Source: Caballeronia sp. GAFFF1 (GTDB lineage: Bacteria; Pseudomonadota; Gammaproteobacteria; Burkholderiales; Burkholderiaceae). From it: a stretch of DNA of 64,000 nt. Position numbers and translations under genes: made by a program. The notes beneath the pieces are model-generated. The model was not told where the DNA came from, did not search any database, and saw only the letters and a program-made list of their open reading frames with translations. The stretch covers positions 62,001 through 126,000 of the forward strand of contig NZ_JALQEM010000020.1 in NCBI RefSeq assembly GCF_023630705.1. The letters run 5' to 3'. Of this stretch, positions 1 to 8,413 are shown piece by piece. The first letter of the stretch is position 1; each line of letters starts with the position of its first letter.

Positions 1-271
1 CCGGCCCCTCGCGGAAACCCGCCACCGCGACACGGTGAACCGAGACGACAGTGCTCGTGCGGCCGCAGTCTTCGACGGTCAACCGTGTAAGCGCGAATAT
101 CTTCTGATTGCTTGACGAATGCGTTATCCGATACCCGCGTCCGCCCGTATAGAGACGAGAATTCTGGCCACAGCGTGGCTTCACTCCACGACAGAGCACT
201 GATTATTGCGCGCGCGGCTACACCGGCCAAGCGGTGCGCCACTATCTGCGCACCACTGATGTGCCGCCGCC
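1..271. other. Left-edge segment with no supported gene
   Basis: No open frame with recognisable protein character is visible. On the plus strand around 198-290 a short frame reads GYTGQAVRHYLRT, which faintly resembles part of an ISL3-type transposase, but it is too short to call. The segment lies downstream of the metallo-hydrolase stop codon and belongs to the same accessory island, whose left end is outside the window. Confidence 0.3.
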
Positions 272-1273
272 CTATCGCAGTCCTTTGAACCCGGGCTTAT
301 AAATGTTCCGGAGTGTATCGGCATTCTGGCTTAGAAGCTTGGCTTTCTTGGCACTGAAATCATATTCCGACGACACCGCCTGAGAATTTGCATTCAGATT
401 AGTCAGGTGATACTTGGTGTTATGCAGCTTCCCCCGCGACTCAATCACCACATCTCCCGTTTTAGTCGTAAAGATTGGAATATCAAGTTCGTATAGGATG
501 TCGCGTATTTCCTGACATGGATGTGAATATTGGTTGTCGTAATTTGAGGTGCAAATCGCAACTGTTGGGCGCACCTGTTCAAGGAATTTCTGGGTCGTGA
601 TTTTGCTAGGTGCCCCATGGTGCGGCAGCACCAGGATGTCCACCTCACGGCAAAAAATGCGGCAAGCGCGAAGATACGCACCAATTGCGCCGTCCTCAAT
701 GTCTCCGAGGCTTGCCACGTTGAACGAGCCGGCCCGGAAAAGCTTCACCGTCGAATTGTTGTTTGAGTTATTCTCGTAAATCTTCTTTGGATGATAGAGG
801 ATATTCTGATATCCGAGGTTCCGGCTTTTACCGAGCGACCCGATGTAGCCGGGGTCAACTTTGATGACCGAAACGGACTGCCTGACCGCCGACGCGTCGC
901 GCCGGTAGTCGCGAATGAGCTTTAGGCTTTTACGCGCGCTGTCAGTATGTGGCTCATAGCCAGGGTATTCAATCTTGACTGGCTTCAGATATTGGAGAAT
1001 CCATTCGAGGTCACCAGGATTGCAATGGTCAATGTCCCAGCTCGTGATATGGAGCACGTCGATTGTCTTTTTTCCGCAGATTGCTAGCTCATGCGTTAAC
1101 GTCTTGTGGCTATAGGCCTCAGTCCGTCTAGCTTCAATAAGCGTGAAGTGTCCGTCTGCAAAGTAGGAATATGACGAGCCTGCCTCCCCAAGTTGGTAAG
1201 CACGGAAGCGGGTCTTGACAGATTTAAGTCCGACCGAATCTCGCACCCGGTCCACAAAAGGATTGGCACTCAT
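272..1273 (-). CDS. ComEC-type metallo-beta-lactamase-fold hydrolase
   Basis: Predicted soluble metallo-beta-lactamase-fold hydrolase of about 333 residues, closest in motif pattern to the free-standing ComEC/Rec2-like hydrolases. The metal site is visible as H75-x4-D80-x-D82-H83, then GD at 190-191, HH at 218-219 in LPHHGAPS, and H251. No membrane segment is apparent, so it is not a DNA channel. The start at 1273 was chosen because a GGGGA ribosome site sits about 6 nt upstream and it leaves a 25-nt gap after the patatin-like gene; an ATG at 1339 would overlap that gene. It is the second gene of a minus-strand pair with the patatin-like lipase. Family members cleave phosphodiesters, often nucleic acids or nucleotides; the substrate here is unknown. 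A role as effector in a defence module is inference from context. Confidence 0.8.
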   Translation of the reverse strand: MSANPFVDRVRDSVGLKSVKTRFRAYQLGEAGSSYSYFADGHFTLIEARRTEAYSHKTLTHELAICGKKTIDVLHITSWDIDHCNPGDLEWILQYLKPVKIEYPGYEPHTDSARKSLKLIRDYRRDASAVRQSVSVIKVDPGYIGSLGKSRNLGYQNILYHPKKIYENNSNNNSTVKLFRAGSFNVASLGDIEDGAIGAYLRACRIFCREVDILVLPHHGAPSKITTQKFLEQVRPTVAICTSNYDNQYSHPCQEIRDILYELDIPIFTTKTGDVVIESRGKLHNTKYHLTNLNANSQAVSSEYDFSAKKAKLLSQNADTLRNIYKPGFKGLR

Positions 1274-1298
1274 AAAGTCCCCGTCATACTGCGTTAGT

Positions 1299-2435
1299 TC
1301 AATGATGCAGACGCCGTTTCCTTGAAAACAGCATTTCATTCCACTTGGCCGTCTCAAACCCGTGTCGTGCAATCAGGTCAAATGTTTCCGGCTTAACCCT
1401 TTTCAAGTCGGTCGCCCACGCGGCCGCCTCTTTCACTTGCATAGCTGATAACCAAGCGTCGGAAGACGCTGCTTCCCGGTCCCCGACCCATAGTCTCGAT
1501 AACGATTCTTCCGGGTCTGAGCCGATTCGGTAATAGCGGCCAAGATTCGGGTTGTCGATGATTGCATTGACGTACGGGCGCACTCTCAAAGCCCGGGACT
1601 GGTCCATTAGTATTTCAAGGATGCGGGTGACGCGCGCCGGGTTCCATTGCGCCTGAAGCGAGCGAGCATGAAACGGCGCACCGGCGTCAGAAACAACTAG
1701 GTAGTCAAGTCCGGACCTCAGCGTTCGCGTTCCAGTGTCGAAGAGCGGCTCCATCCCAAGGTTGTCATACACCCCGCCATCGATGATGTGTAGGGTCCGA
1801 TGTGCGGGAGCAACCGGTGTTTCGTCCGCTTCCGAGCCACCCCAGTCCGAACGCCTGTACCACTGAAACTGCGTTGCGTCGAGCCGAAGCGGCCCGACCA
1901 GCAGGGGGTAGGCAGCAGAAGCTGCCATCGCAACCGAAAGCGGGAATGCGCTGGCCGAAGCGTACCCGGCCCGGTAGTCGCCGCAGCGCCCCCGCTTGAA
2001 GCGGAAGCGGCGCCCCGTTTCGGCCGTCGTCCCGTTAATGGACCAGTCACATGCCGAATCCAGCGCATCCATATGGGTGTCGACGCCCCACGCGCGGGTG
2101 ATGGCGTCGGCAAGGATGTTGGCCCGCGAAAAGAGGTACCGCCAGTTTGCTGGCCGGCCCAGCAAAAGGCGGCGCGCTTCACGCTCCAGACAAACTGTTG
2201 TCAGTAGCTCGCGCAAGCAGGGAAGCACATGGGTGAGATACCGACGCGAACTCGGCCACTTCCAATCGTTGAACCGGTAAACAAGTCCGGTGAGGAGACT
2301 TCCGCCAGACACCGATGAGATGGCGACGACCTGCTCGAGCAACATGTTCTCCGCGAGCCACTGAAGCACGCCCGCGTGGAATATCATTGCCCTCGCTCCC
2401 CCGCCCGACAGCGCCAGTCCGATTCGCTTACCCAT
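1299..2435 (-). CDS. Patatin-like phospholipase
   Basis: Patatin-fold lipid acyl hydrolase of about 378 residues. The oxyanion-hole loop GGGARA is at residues 11-16, and the nucleophile elbow is SVSGG at 41-45 with S43 as the likely catalytic serine. The first Gly of the usual GxSxG is replaced by Ser, as in several patatin-like subfamilies. The catalytic Asp lies in a DGGVYDNLG motif in the second half. No signal peptide is visible, so it probably acts on the cytoplasmic membrane face. The start at 2435 places the glycine loop at the usual distance from the N-terminus; an in-frame ATG at 2480 is possible. It is the first gene of the pair with the downstream metallo-hydrolase and is divergent from the zinc-finger/Hsp70 operon. 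Patatin effectors that attack membranes are known in CBASS and other abortive defence systems; a similar job here is inference. Confidence 0.85.
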   Translation of the reverse strand: MGKRIGLALSGGGARAMIFHAGVLQWLAENMLLEQVVAISSVSGGSLLTGLVYRFNDWKWPSSRRYLTHVLPCLRELLTTVCLEREARRLLLGRPANWRYLFSRANILADAITRAWGVDTHMDALDSACDWSINGTTAETGRRFRFKRGRCGDYRAGYASASAFPLSVAMAASAAYPLLVGPLRLDATQFQWYRRSDWGGSEADETPVAPAHRTLHIIDGGVYDNLGMEPLFDTGTRTLRSGLDYLVVSDAGAPFHARSLQAQWNPARVTRILEILMDQSRALRVRPYVNAIIDNPNLGRYYRIGSDPEESLSRLWVGDREAASSDAWLSAMQVKEAAAWATDLKRVKPETFDLIARHGFETAKWNEMLFSRKRRLHH

Positions 2436-2480
2436 GCCCTTGCGTCCGTGAATGATTGGCGGCCCTGCAACGCACACCAT

Positions 2481-2518
2481 ATGTTGTGTTCATTATTACT
2501 CAAAACACAACATGTTGT
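2481..2518. promoter_or_regulatory. Operator-like palindrome array in divergent promoter region
   Basis: An AT-rich patch in an otherwise GC-rich divergent intergenic region (2436-2850). A perfect 10-bp inverted repeat, ATGTTGTGTT at 2481-2490 and AACACAACAT at 2504-2513, overlaps a second perfect 12-bp palindrome ACAACATGTTGT at 2507-2518. This gives three half-sites of TGTTGT type. On the minus strand the spacer contains TAATAAT, a plausible -10 element for the patatin gene. On the plus strand a TTGACA at 2726-2731 could serve the zinc-finger/Hsp70 operon, although no good -10 follows it. The arrangement fits a repressor controlling both operons; the protein that binds is unknown. Confidence 0.45.
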
Positions 2519-2850
2519 ACAGCAATAATCTAAAGCAGCGGTCGCAATCGCTTGGCACGAAGCCGCCCGCGACATTACCGTGCATGCCCAACCTCTCGCT
2601 TTTGCTGTGCTCACGGGGCAGGTCTCGTTCGGCGGCCGCAAGAGCCGTGCAGCCGACATGCAGCGACGACGATTTGCGCCGGATACGCGTGATAGGATTC
2701 TCGCGGGGTTCGCGCGGGATGCAAATTGACAGGCTGCATCGGAGCTGATGCGTAACAGAAGCTTCAAAATTCGGGGTCTTGCGCGTCGACGGTGTCTTTC
2801 CGTCTCCCAGGAAGCAGAAAACATTAAAAAAGCGCGGAGACGGACTTCAT

Positions 2851-3987
2851 ATGCCCTTCCTTCCCTACTACGACCATATCGACCCCGGCCAAGGCGGGTC
2901 GTCAATGGTGATACCAGAATTGCCCAGGCCCGTGCTGAACCGTCAGCACGTGTTCACGTGCCCGGTCTGCCATCAGAGTTTCGCTTCATACGAGGACCGG
3001 TTTCAGCACCGGTTTGAGGCGCATCCCTATCAGCGCCCCCTGCTTGTTCTTGGGGCTCACGAAGTCACCACCCCCCGGTTTGTGGTCACCACGGCGCTCA
3101 GCCCCGAACAGATAAAAGCTGTGAATGCTGAGACGTGTCGTCTCGACGGCAAGACCATAACGGCGAAAACGCTTGCACGGCGTCTCGCAGAAGCGAAGTC
3201 GGGTTTTTTCAAAGTGGAATTGGCCGGCACACAAGGAAAAATTACGGTCAGCTACGAGATTTCAATCGAAGTCGCCTCAGATGCGCACGCGTTCCTGGTT
3301 GAGCAGGAGTTCGCCCGGCTGTACTCACCCGGCGTCGTCTCAGTCGCCAGCGTCAGCGCGTTCATCCGCGCGGCGTCCGAAGCACGCACGGCACGCAGAT
3401 ATGTCGATGGTCTGGCCGCCTACCTCTATGGCATCCTCGCCAAAGACCAGCGTGGAGACACTACGCTTTCACAAGAGCAGGGCCGCGCACGGCTGAACGA
3501 GGCGGGTCAGACGTTATCGGAAATTGGCCGCCCACTCGCTGCGGCCGTGGCGGGCATTGTCAGTTTCCAGTCGAACGCCTTTTCGCGAAACGAGCGGCTC
3601 GCTGCGGTCCCGCGACTGCAAAGTGCCATGAGCTGGTTTGAGTCGGTGAGGACGAGCGGTCAGCAATTGATTGTGGGCCGGGAGGACGGCCCCATAACAC
3701 CAAATGCCTGCGTTCCACTCGACAGTGCGACGGACGAAATACTGGCCTGGATGGAGATGCCTCACGACCGCCTTCGCGGCCACACGAAACAGATTGCCAA
3801 GCGCGGTCAGCAGGACGACTGGCTTCCCGAGGACCGCATCAAAGCGAAGGTTCTCCTCGCCGCTATCCATGAAACTGAGGGCGACGCCGGGCAAGCGGGC
3901 AAGGTCGCCCGCGACTTCCGTCACGACCCGGTCTTCAGCCGGCTGGCCGAACGCCTTATATCTAGTGAGAAAGAGTCATCAGCATGA
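2851..3987 (+). CDS. Protein with N-terminal C2H2 zinc finger, first gene of Hsp70-like operon
   Basis: Protein of about 378 residues that I do not recognise as a family. Near the N-terminus it carries a canonical C2H2 finger, C37-x2-C40-x12-H53-x4-H58, with the hydrophobic spacing usual for eukaryotic fingers, which is uncommon in bacteria. The remaining ~310 residues are a mixed alpha/beta then mostly helical domain with no catalytic motif I can name. The start at 2851 follows GGAGACGG about 7 nt upstream; an upstream ATG at 2779 lacks such a site. The stop codon overlaps the next start as ATGA, so the gene is translationally coupled to the coiled-coil and Hsp70-like genes. The finger could bind nucleic acid or a protein partner. 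Function is unknown, but membership of a three-gene operon is well supported. Confidence 0.8.
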   Translation: MPFLPYYDHIDPGQGGSSMVIPELPRPVLNRQHVFTCPVCHQSFASYEDRFQHRFEAHPYQRPLLVLGAHEVTTPRFVVTTALSPEQIKAVNAETCRLDGKTITAKTLARRLAEAKSGFFKVELAGTQGKITVSYEISIEVASDAHAFLVEQEFARLYSPGVVSVASVSAFIRAASEARTARRYVDGLAAYLYGILAKDQRGDTTLSQEQGRARLNEAGQTLSEIGRPLAAAVAGIVSFQSNAFSRNERLAAVPRLQSAMSWFESVRTSGQQLIVGREDGPITPNACVPLDSATDEILAWMEMPHDRLRGHTKQIAKRGQQDDWLPEDRIKAKVLLAAIHETEGDAGQAGKVARDFRHDPVFSRLAERLISSEKESSA

Positions 3988-5498
3988 GCAAGCCCCACCG
4001 ACACCAAGAGGGTACCCGGACCGCGAACGAGGCCTATCCGGACGGTCCCGAGAAAGACAAGAGCAGTTCGTCTCCGGACAACGCAGGTAAGCCTACCCCG
4101 GCGGGTGACGAAAACGCCAAACGGCTCTACTACCGGCCTTTGGAATTTCCGCGCAACGACGCCGCTAGCGAGGGCGCTGAAGGGCCGGACCATGATTCCG
4201 CGCACGAAGCGCAAGCGTCGGCTGGCAACGATGTAGGCATCTCACCGGACCATCGTGACGAGAAACATGCCGGCCCAAGCCCACGGCCTGCCCCGGAGCG
4301 CCGCCCGCATCACACTGAGCGAGTGACCGAAGCCTCTCCGGTGGAAGTGTCGACTTCCGGCAACAAGAACGACGGGCGCGTCGAGCCGCAGAACATAGCG
4401 GAGTTTATCGATACGTTCGTCGGCGGCAAGGCGAAGACCCTCTCGAGCGCAACGGCAAAGCGCCTGATGGGTGCGTCTACTGCCATTGAACCGGCAGTCC
4501 GGGGGCAATTGCTGCGACGGGTCCAGGAAACCGACCCAACTCTGGAGAGGACCCGCAAGCTGATGCTGCTGGCCAGAGAAAATCGAACATACAAGACATT
4601 GACTCAAGAACTCTTAGAGTTCTGCGTCGAGTGCGTCTTGCTGAATTCTGCAGTCCGTGCCACCGGGATGAAAGCGATGCTATTTCCGGGATTCGGGGAC
4701 GAAAGCAGCCTCGAGGAAGCTTGGCACCGGCTTCAATCGCTAAGTGTTCCGGAGCGGCCGGAAACTTTGCAGACTGCACAATCGGAAACAGCATCTGAAC
4801 GTAAGGAGCCTGCGGGTTCCTCAATCAGGACGGACGACCGCTCCGGCGGACAGCGGGGGCCGAAAGACAGCAAGGATAGAACGCCCGGAGGGAAGGCGGC
4901 CGCCAGCCGCAGCCGACGGAATGCCCTGCTCTGCTCCGCAATTTGGCGCATGCACCACGGTCAGACAACCTTTGCCGAAACCATGCGCTCCCTTCGCACA
5001 ACGGTCTTTGCCCTCCGCGAGCGACCGCAGTCGCTGGAAGCCGAGGTTTTCGAAGCAATTGCCACGCTCCCTGAGAGGGAGGACGAACGCGTGGCCTACG
5101 TGCTTGAATGGTCGGTCCGCCAGCAGGCGGAGGCGCTCAACAGGCTGGCGGGCGAGACTCGGAAAGCAGAAGCATTGCAGTCCCGGGTGACGGCCACAGA
5201 GGAGCAGTTGCGAGTGGCGCTTGAGCGCGCCGAGATGCTCGGGCGGCAGTTGGAGGCCGAACGTACCGCCCGTGCTGCAGCCGACAGGGCCGTGGGCGTG
5301 GCCCAAACGCACGGGCAGGCCGACCTCGAGGAAGTTAGGGCGATGTCCCTCCGGGCCATCAGGGACGCGATTGCGCAACTTGACGTCGTGTCTGCCGCAC
5401 TCAATCGGGAGTTTCCGAAAATCGACAGTGCCCGTGACAAAGTAGATGCGGTAATGGACGCGTTGAAGAACACCAATAACAAACTGGAGGAGGCCTGA
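3984..5498 (+). CDS. Disordered and coiled-coil protein, second gene of Hsp70-like operon
   Basis: Protein of 504 residues, not recognised. The first ~130 residues are highly charged and rich in Pro, Ser, Asp, His and Arg, as expected for disorder. A helical segment of roughly 100 residues follows (about 132-250), then a second disordered linker rich in Glu, Ser and Arg (about 255-310). A long helical C-terminal part follows, with heptad-like runs of Glu, Ala, Leu and Arg around 385-455 that look like a coiled coil. It overlaps the upstream gene by 4 nt, and its TGA shares a base with the ATG of the Hsp70-like gene (TGATG). That arrangement suggests fixed stoichiometry and a physical complex. 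A scaffold or Hsp70 co-factor role is inference. No enzymatic motif was seen. Confidence 0.8.
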   Translation: MSKPHRHQEGTRTANEAYPDGPEKDKSSSSPDNAGKPTPAGDENAKRLYYRPLEFPRNDAASEGAEGPDHDSAHEAQASAGNDVGISPDHRDEKHAGPSPRPAPERRPHHTERVTEASPVEVSTSGNKNDGRVEPQNIAEFIDTFVGGKAKTLSSATAKRLMGASTAIEPAVRGQLLRRVQETDPTLERTRKLMLLARENRTYKTLTQELLEFCVECVLLNSAVRATGMKAMLFPGFGDESSLEEAWHRLQSLSVPERPETLQTAQSETASERKEPAGSSIRTDDRSGGQRGPKDSKDRTPGGKAAASRSRRNALLCSAIWRMHHGQTTFAETMRSLRTTVFALRERPQSLEAEVFEAIATLPEREDERVAYVLEWSVRQQAEALNRLAGETRKAEALQSRVTATEEQLRVALERAEMLGRQLEAERTARAAADRAVGVAQTHGQADLEEVRAMSLRAIRDAIAQLDVVSAALNREFPKIDSARDKVDAVMDALKNTNNKLEEA

Positions 5499-7321
5499 TG
5501 GGGATTGTGGGTTTTGATTTCGGGACGACGAACAGTGTCATGTCCATCATTTCGGGTGAGCGCTGTATCCCGATACTCGACGAGGGTTTCCCTCATCCGT
5601 CAGTTGTGTCGTATCGGGGCGGCGAGATTGTGGTCGGGCGGGAGGCGAAAAAGCAGTTGGCCAGCGCGACAGCCGGCGTCATCGGCAACACTGTGAAATC
5701 GCCGAAGACGATGCTCGGACAGGCCAGCGTGATGATTGACGGGAACCGCCATAGTCCGAAAATTCTCGTGCGCGACGTCGTCTCGCATGTCATGGCGCAC
5801 GCACGCTCTGACCGGATTGCCAAACGCAGCGGCGAAGACTTTTCCCGCGCGGTCGTTACCATTCCCGTTGACATGAACGGTGCGCGGCGCCGCGAGCTAC
5901 GCGAAGCGTGCCGGATGGCCGGACTCAGCGTCTACCAGTTTATTCACGAACCGCTGGCAGCTCTCTACGGTCATCTGCGCGGCCTCCCAGATTTTGCAGC
6001 GGAATTCAATCGCCTGAACCGCGAACTGGTGCTCGTGTTTGACTGGGGTGGCGGAACCCTCGACCTTACGCTGTGCCGGGTCACCGATGGCATGCTTGTC
6101 CAAGTCGTGAACGACGGTTGCAGTGATGTTGGCGGCGACGTCATAGACGATATGCTCGTCAACGAAATCGAGCGACGGGCACTGGCCAGGCGCGGCATCG
6201 TCAGTGAGGTCCGCCGACAGGTCGGTGCGGTCGCTCGACTGCGAGAGGAGGCGGAGCGGGCCAAGATTGCGCTTTCCTCGAAGGACGTCTACTCCGTGCT
6301 CGTTCTGGACTATTTCCATTCCGAAGCCGGCGACGTCGACCTCGAGTATCGTCTTACCCGCGAGGAACTGGAGCACATCGTTTCAGCGAAGGTCTCGCAT
6401 GCGATTTCACGCATCGAAGCGATGCTGCGTGAGGCGTACGTCGAGCCTTCGAGCATTGAATTGTGCCTGGCAACGGGGGGCATGGTGAGCATGCCTTTGA
6501 TTCAAGAACGCCTGCATGAAATTTTTGGGGCACGTCGCGTCAGAATCTCCGAGCGCGGCAATACGATAATTTCCGAAGGCGCTGCCTGGATTGCTCACGA
6601 CCGTGCGCGCTTAATGCTGGCCAAGAACGTAGAGGTAGTGGTATCGAGGTCCGCGCATTTTCCCGTTATCCGGGCTGGCACACTTATGCCCCGCGAGGGC
6701 GAGGTCCAGCAACTGCCCGAACCCCTGACCCTGTATTGCTGTGACCCCACCGACGGAGTCGCCAAGTTTCAGTTGGCTGCGCCAAAGCGTACCGGAAGGA
6801 ATGTCCAAGTGACCGACGAGCGAAATCTCCTCGGGCTGCTCGCGGTGACCGTAGATGCGCGTCAACCGCCATTGCTCGAGCGCCTGTTATTGGACGTCGC
6901 CATTGATGAGAACCTCATCCTGTCCGCGACCGCCAGTTCGACAATTGCCGGAAAATCGGATTCGCTGGAGCTGCACAACCTCGAATTTGGCCTTAACGTT
7001 GGCGGCGAGCCATCGACTGACGGCGCACAAAAACTTGAGAACGAACAATCGAAGGCCCGGCGCAGAGATTCGGTCGGCGCAATCCAGGTCCGCTCGAACA
7101 TCGCCGCGCGCGCCAACGATTTGAGGTCTGTACCTGGCGAGGTACTCTACAAATCGAACCCGTACTATTTCGATTTGAGGAACTCGCCGCCGCGCGAGCA
7201 GGATTTCGAAAAGACCATCTATCAGCCCTGTTCCGCCTGTCGCAAGGTGTATTGCGAATGTGCAGCGCTTCGTGCCCAGACGACAGCGGGCACGACGCCC
7301 CACCGACAAGGAAAAGTCTAG
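5498..7321 (+). CDS. Hsp70-like ATPase with C-terminal cysteine cluster
   Basis: Divergent member of the Hsp70/actin ATPase superfamily, 607 residues. The N-terminal nucleotide-binding domain is clear: phosphate-1 loop GFDFGTTNS at 5-13, phosphate-2 loop DWGGGTLDL at 182-190, and the adenosine motif ATGG at 325-328. The substrate-binding half (about 390-510) is only loosely DnaK-like. The canonical lid is replaced by a low-complexity tail ending in a cysteine cluster, C578-x2-C581-x4-C586-x-C588, that could bind zinc. It is the third gene of a tightly overlapping operon with the C2H2-finger and coiled-coil proteins. No DnaJ or GrpE lies nearby, so this is not the housekeeping chaperone. ATP-driven sensing or remodelling within a dedicated complex is the likely role. 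That this is a defence module is inference from the island setting. Confidence 0.88.
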   Translation: MGIVGFDFGTTNSVMSIISGERCIPILDEGFPHPSVVSYRGGEIVVGREAKKQLASATAGVIGNTVKSPKTMLGQASVMIDGNRHSPKILVRDVVSHVMAHARSDRIAKRSGEDFSRAVVTIPVDMNGARRRELREACRMAGLSVYQFIHEPLAALYGHLRGLPDFAAEFNRLNRELVLVFDWGGGTLDLTLCRVTDGMLVQVVNDGCSDVGGDVIDDMLVNEIERRALARRGIVSEVRRQVGAVARLREEAERAKIALSSKDVYSVLVLDYFHSEAGDVDLEYRLTREELEHIVSAKVSHAISRIEAMLREAYVEPSSIELCLATGGMVSMPLIQERLHEIFGARRVRISERGNTIISEGAAWIAHDRARLMLAKNVEVVVSRSAHFPVIRAGTLMPREGEVQQLPEPLTLYCCDPTDGVAKFQLAAPKRTGRNVQVTDERNLLGLLAVTVDARQPPLLERLLLDVAIDENLILSATASSTIAGKSDSLELHNLEFGLNVGGEPSTDGAQKLENEQSKARRRDSVGAIQVRSNIAARANDLRSVPGEVLYKSNPYYFDLRNSPPREQDFEKTIYQPCSACRKVYCECAALRAQTTAGTTPHRQGKV

Positions 7322-8005
7322 ACATTCATCGTGTTAGAGCATCGCACAAGTAATCGGACGACCACGGCGGCACTGCCAGCCGCCGCGTCAAAACGCTCGG
7401 TCCACACCCTCTCGCGCCCCTCGGCCGGTTCGATGACCGCTGCATTTCAGTGGGCGCGGCTCAACTCATCCCAGCGTCCGTCTTTGAATTCTGCTCGGCG
7501 CGGTCGCGTCCAAGCGCATATCCGTCGATGCGGCAGCACGTTCACTGCGCGGCGTGCTTTCGCCGTGTTGCCCAGGAGGGTCCGTCATAGGCGGCACTCC
7601 ATCTCGCCTGAATCTTCCAGACCGGATGGTCGCCCAGCTCATGTCCAGCTCCCGTGAGCGGGCTATGATTGGACCGCTCCCAGCAGCGCAAGCACTTTGG
7701 CTCGAGGCGGTCAAATGCACCGCGACCTAGCATAGCGCTTCGCGCACTCCCTTGTTGATGAGCGTCCGTGAACCGCAAGGGGTCTCGCGTATGTCATAGT
7801 CAAACGGCGCCCTATGGCACGACATCGCCAGCCAAACGGATGGGGAAGACTGTATCTGGATATTTGCCAGGGCTTACGCCCCAAGACCTGCTTCCTCGAC
7901 ATGGTTCGGCACGCCACCTGCGTGCCATAGTGCGGTGCCTGCCACCGCTTGTAGTGGGTTGAGGGAACGGCAAAGTCCCATCAGCCAGACTTTACCCTGT
8001 TAAGA

Positions 8006-8027
8006 CTATCTTTCTAGAGAAAGATAG
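8006..8027. repeat. Perfect 9-bp inverted repeat
   Basis: Arms CTATCTTTC and GAAAGATAG separated by TAGA. The AT-rich site stands out from its surroundings. It could be an operator or a small RNA hairpin. No T-run follows, so it is not an obvious terminator. Confidence 0.5.
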
Positions 8028-8084
8028 AACAGCCTTCCCCGACGGGCCGCCGAGCCTTACCAGTCAAGCGATTCTTGCATTAGT

Positions 8085-8143
8085 CGCGTTCACGTGATGC
8101 CGGGATGTTGTGCGCTTGATGCCGGCGGCATTATATGAACGCG
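8085..8143. repeat. Copy A of ~59-bp dispersed repeat
   Basis: Begins CGCGTTCA and ends with the inverse TGAACGCG, so the unit is itself bounded by an 8-bp inverted repeat. The interior shares GATGCCGGGAT and TGCGCTTGA with copy B 270 bp downstream, in the same orientation. Roughly three quarters of positions match by eye. It is REP-like or origin-associated; function unknown. Confidence 0.55.
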
Positions 8144-8354
8144 AGCATCGCACAGGCCAACCATTTTTGAACGGCTCGCGCCGTTCCAATGTTCTGGCAG
8201 CCAAGGCAAGACGTTTTCCCGCCAGTCACGGCCAGCGAGGAGCCCTGCTACGCAGGCCAGACCCTTACCCGTCGTGGTTATCATCAGGAAAACAGAACAA
8301 TCCCTCTCGACAAGCTCACCAAAGCGGACCGGACAAGGGTCTCCTCGCTTTCGC

Positions 8355-8413
8355 CGCGTTCATATGATGCCGGGATTCGGTGCGCTTGACGCCCGGGGAC
8401 TCATACGAACGAC
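8355..8413. repeat. Copy B of ~59-bp dispersed repeat
   Basis: Direct repeat of the unit at 8085-8143, starting CGCGTTCA and sharing the GATGCCGGGAT and TGCGCTTGA cores. The terminal inverted arm is less perfect (CGAACGAC rather than TGAACGCG). It lies about 375 bp upstream of the AlpA-like gene. Confidence 0.55.

Noticed and set aside
198..290. Possible ISL3-type transposase remnant on the plus strand
   Set aside because: Only about 25 residues of weak resemblance, with no start, no terminal repeat and overlap with the metallo-hydrolase end.
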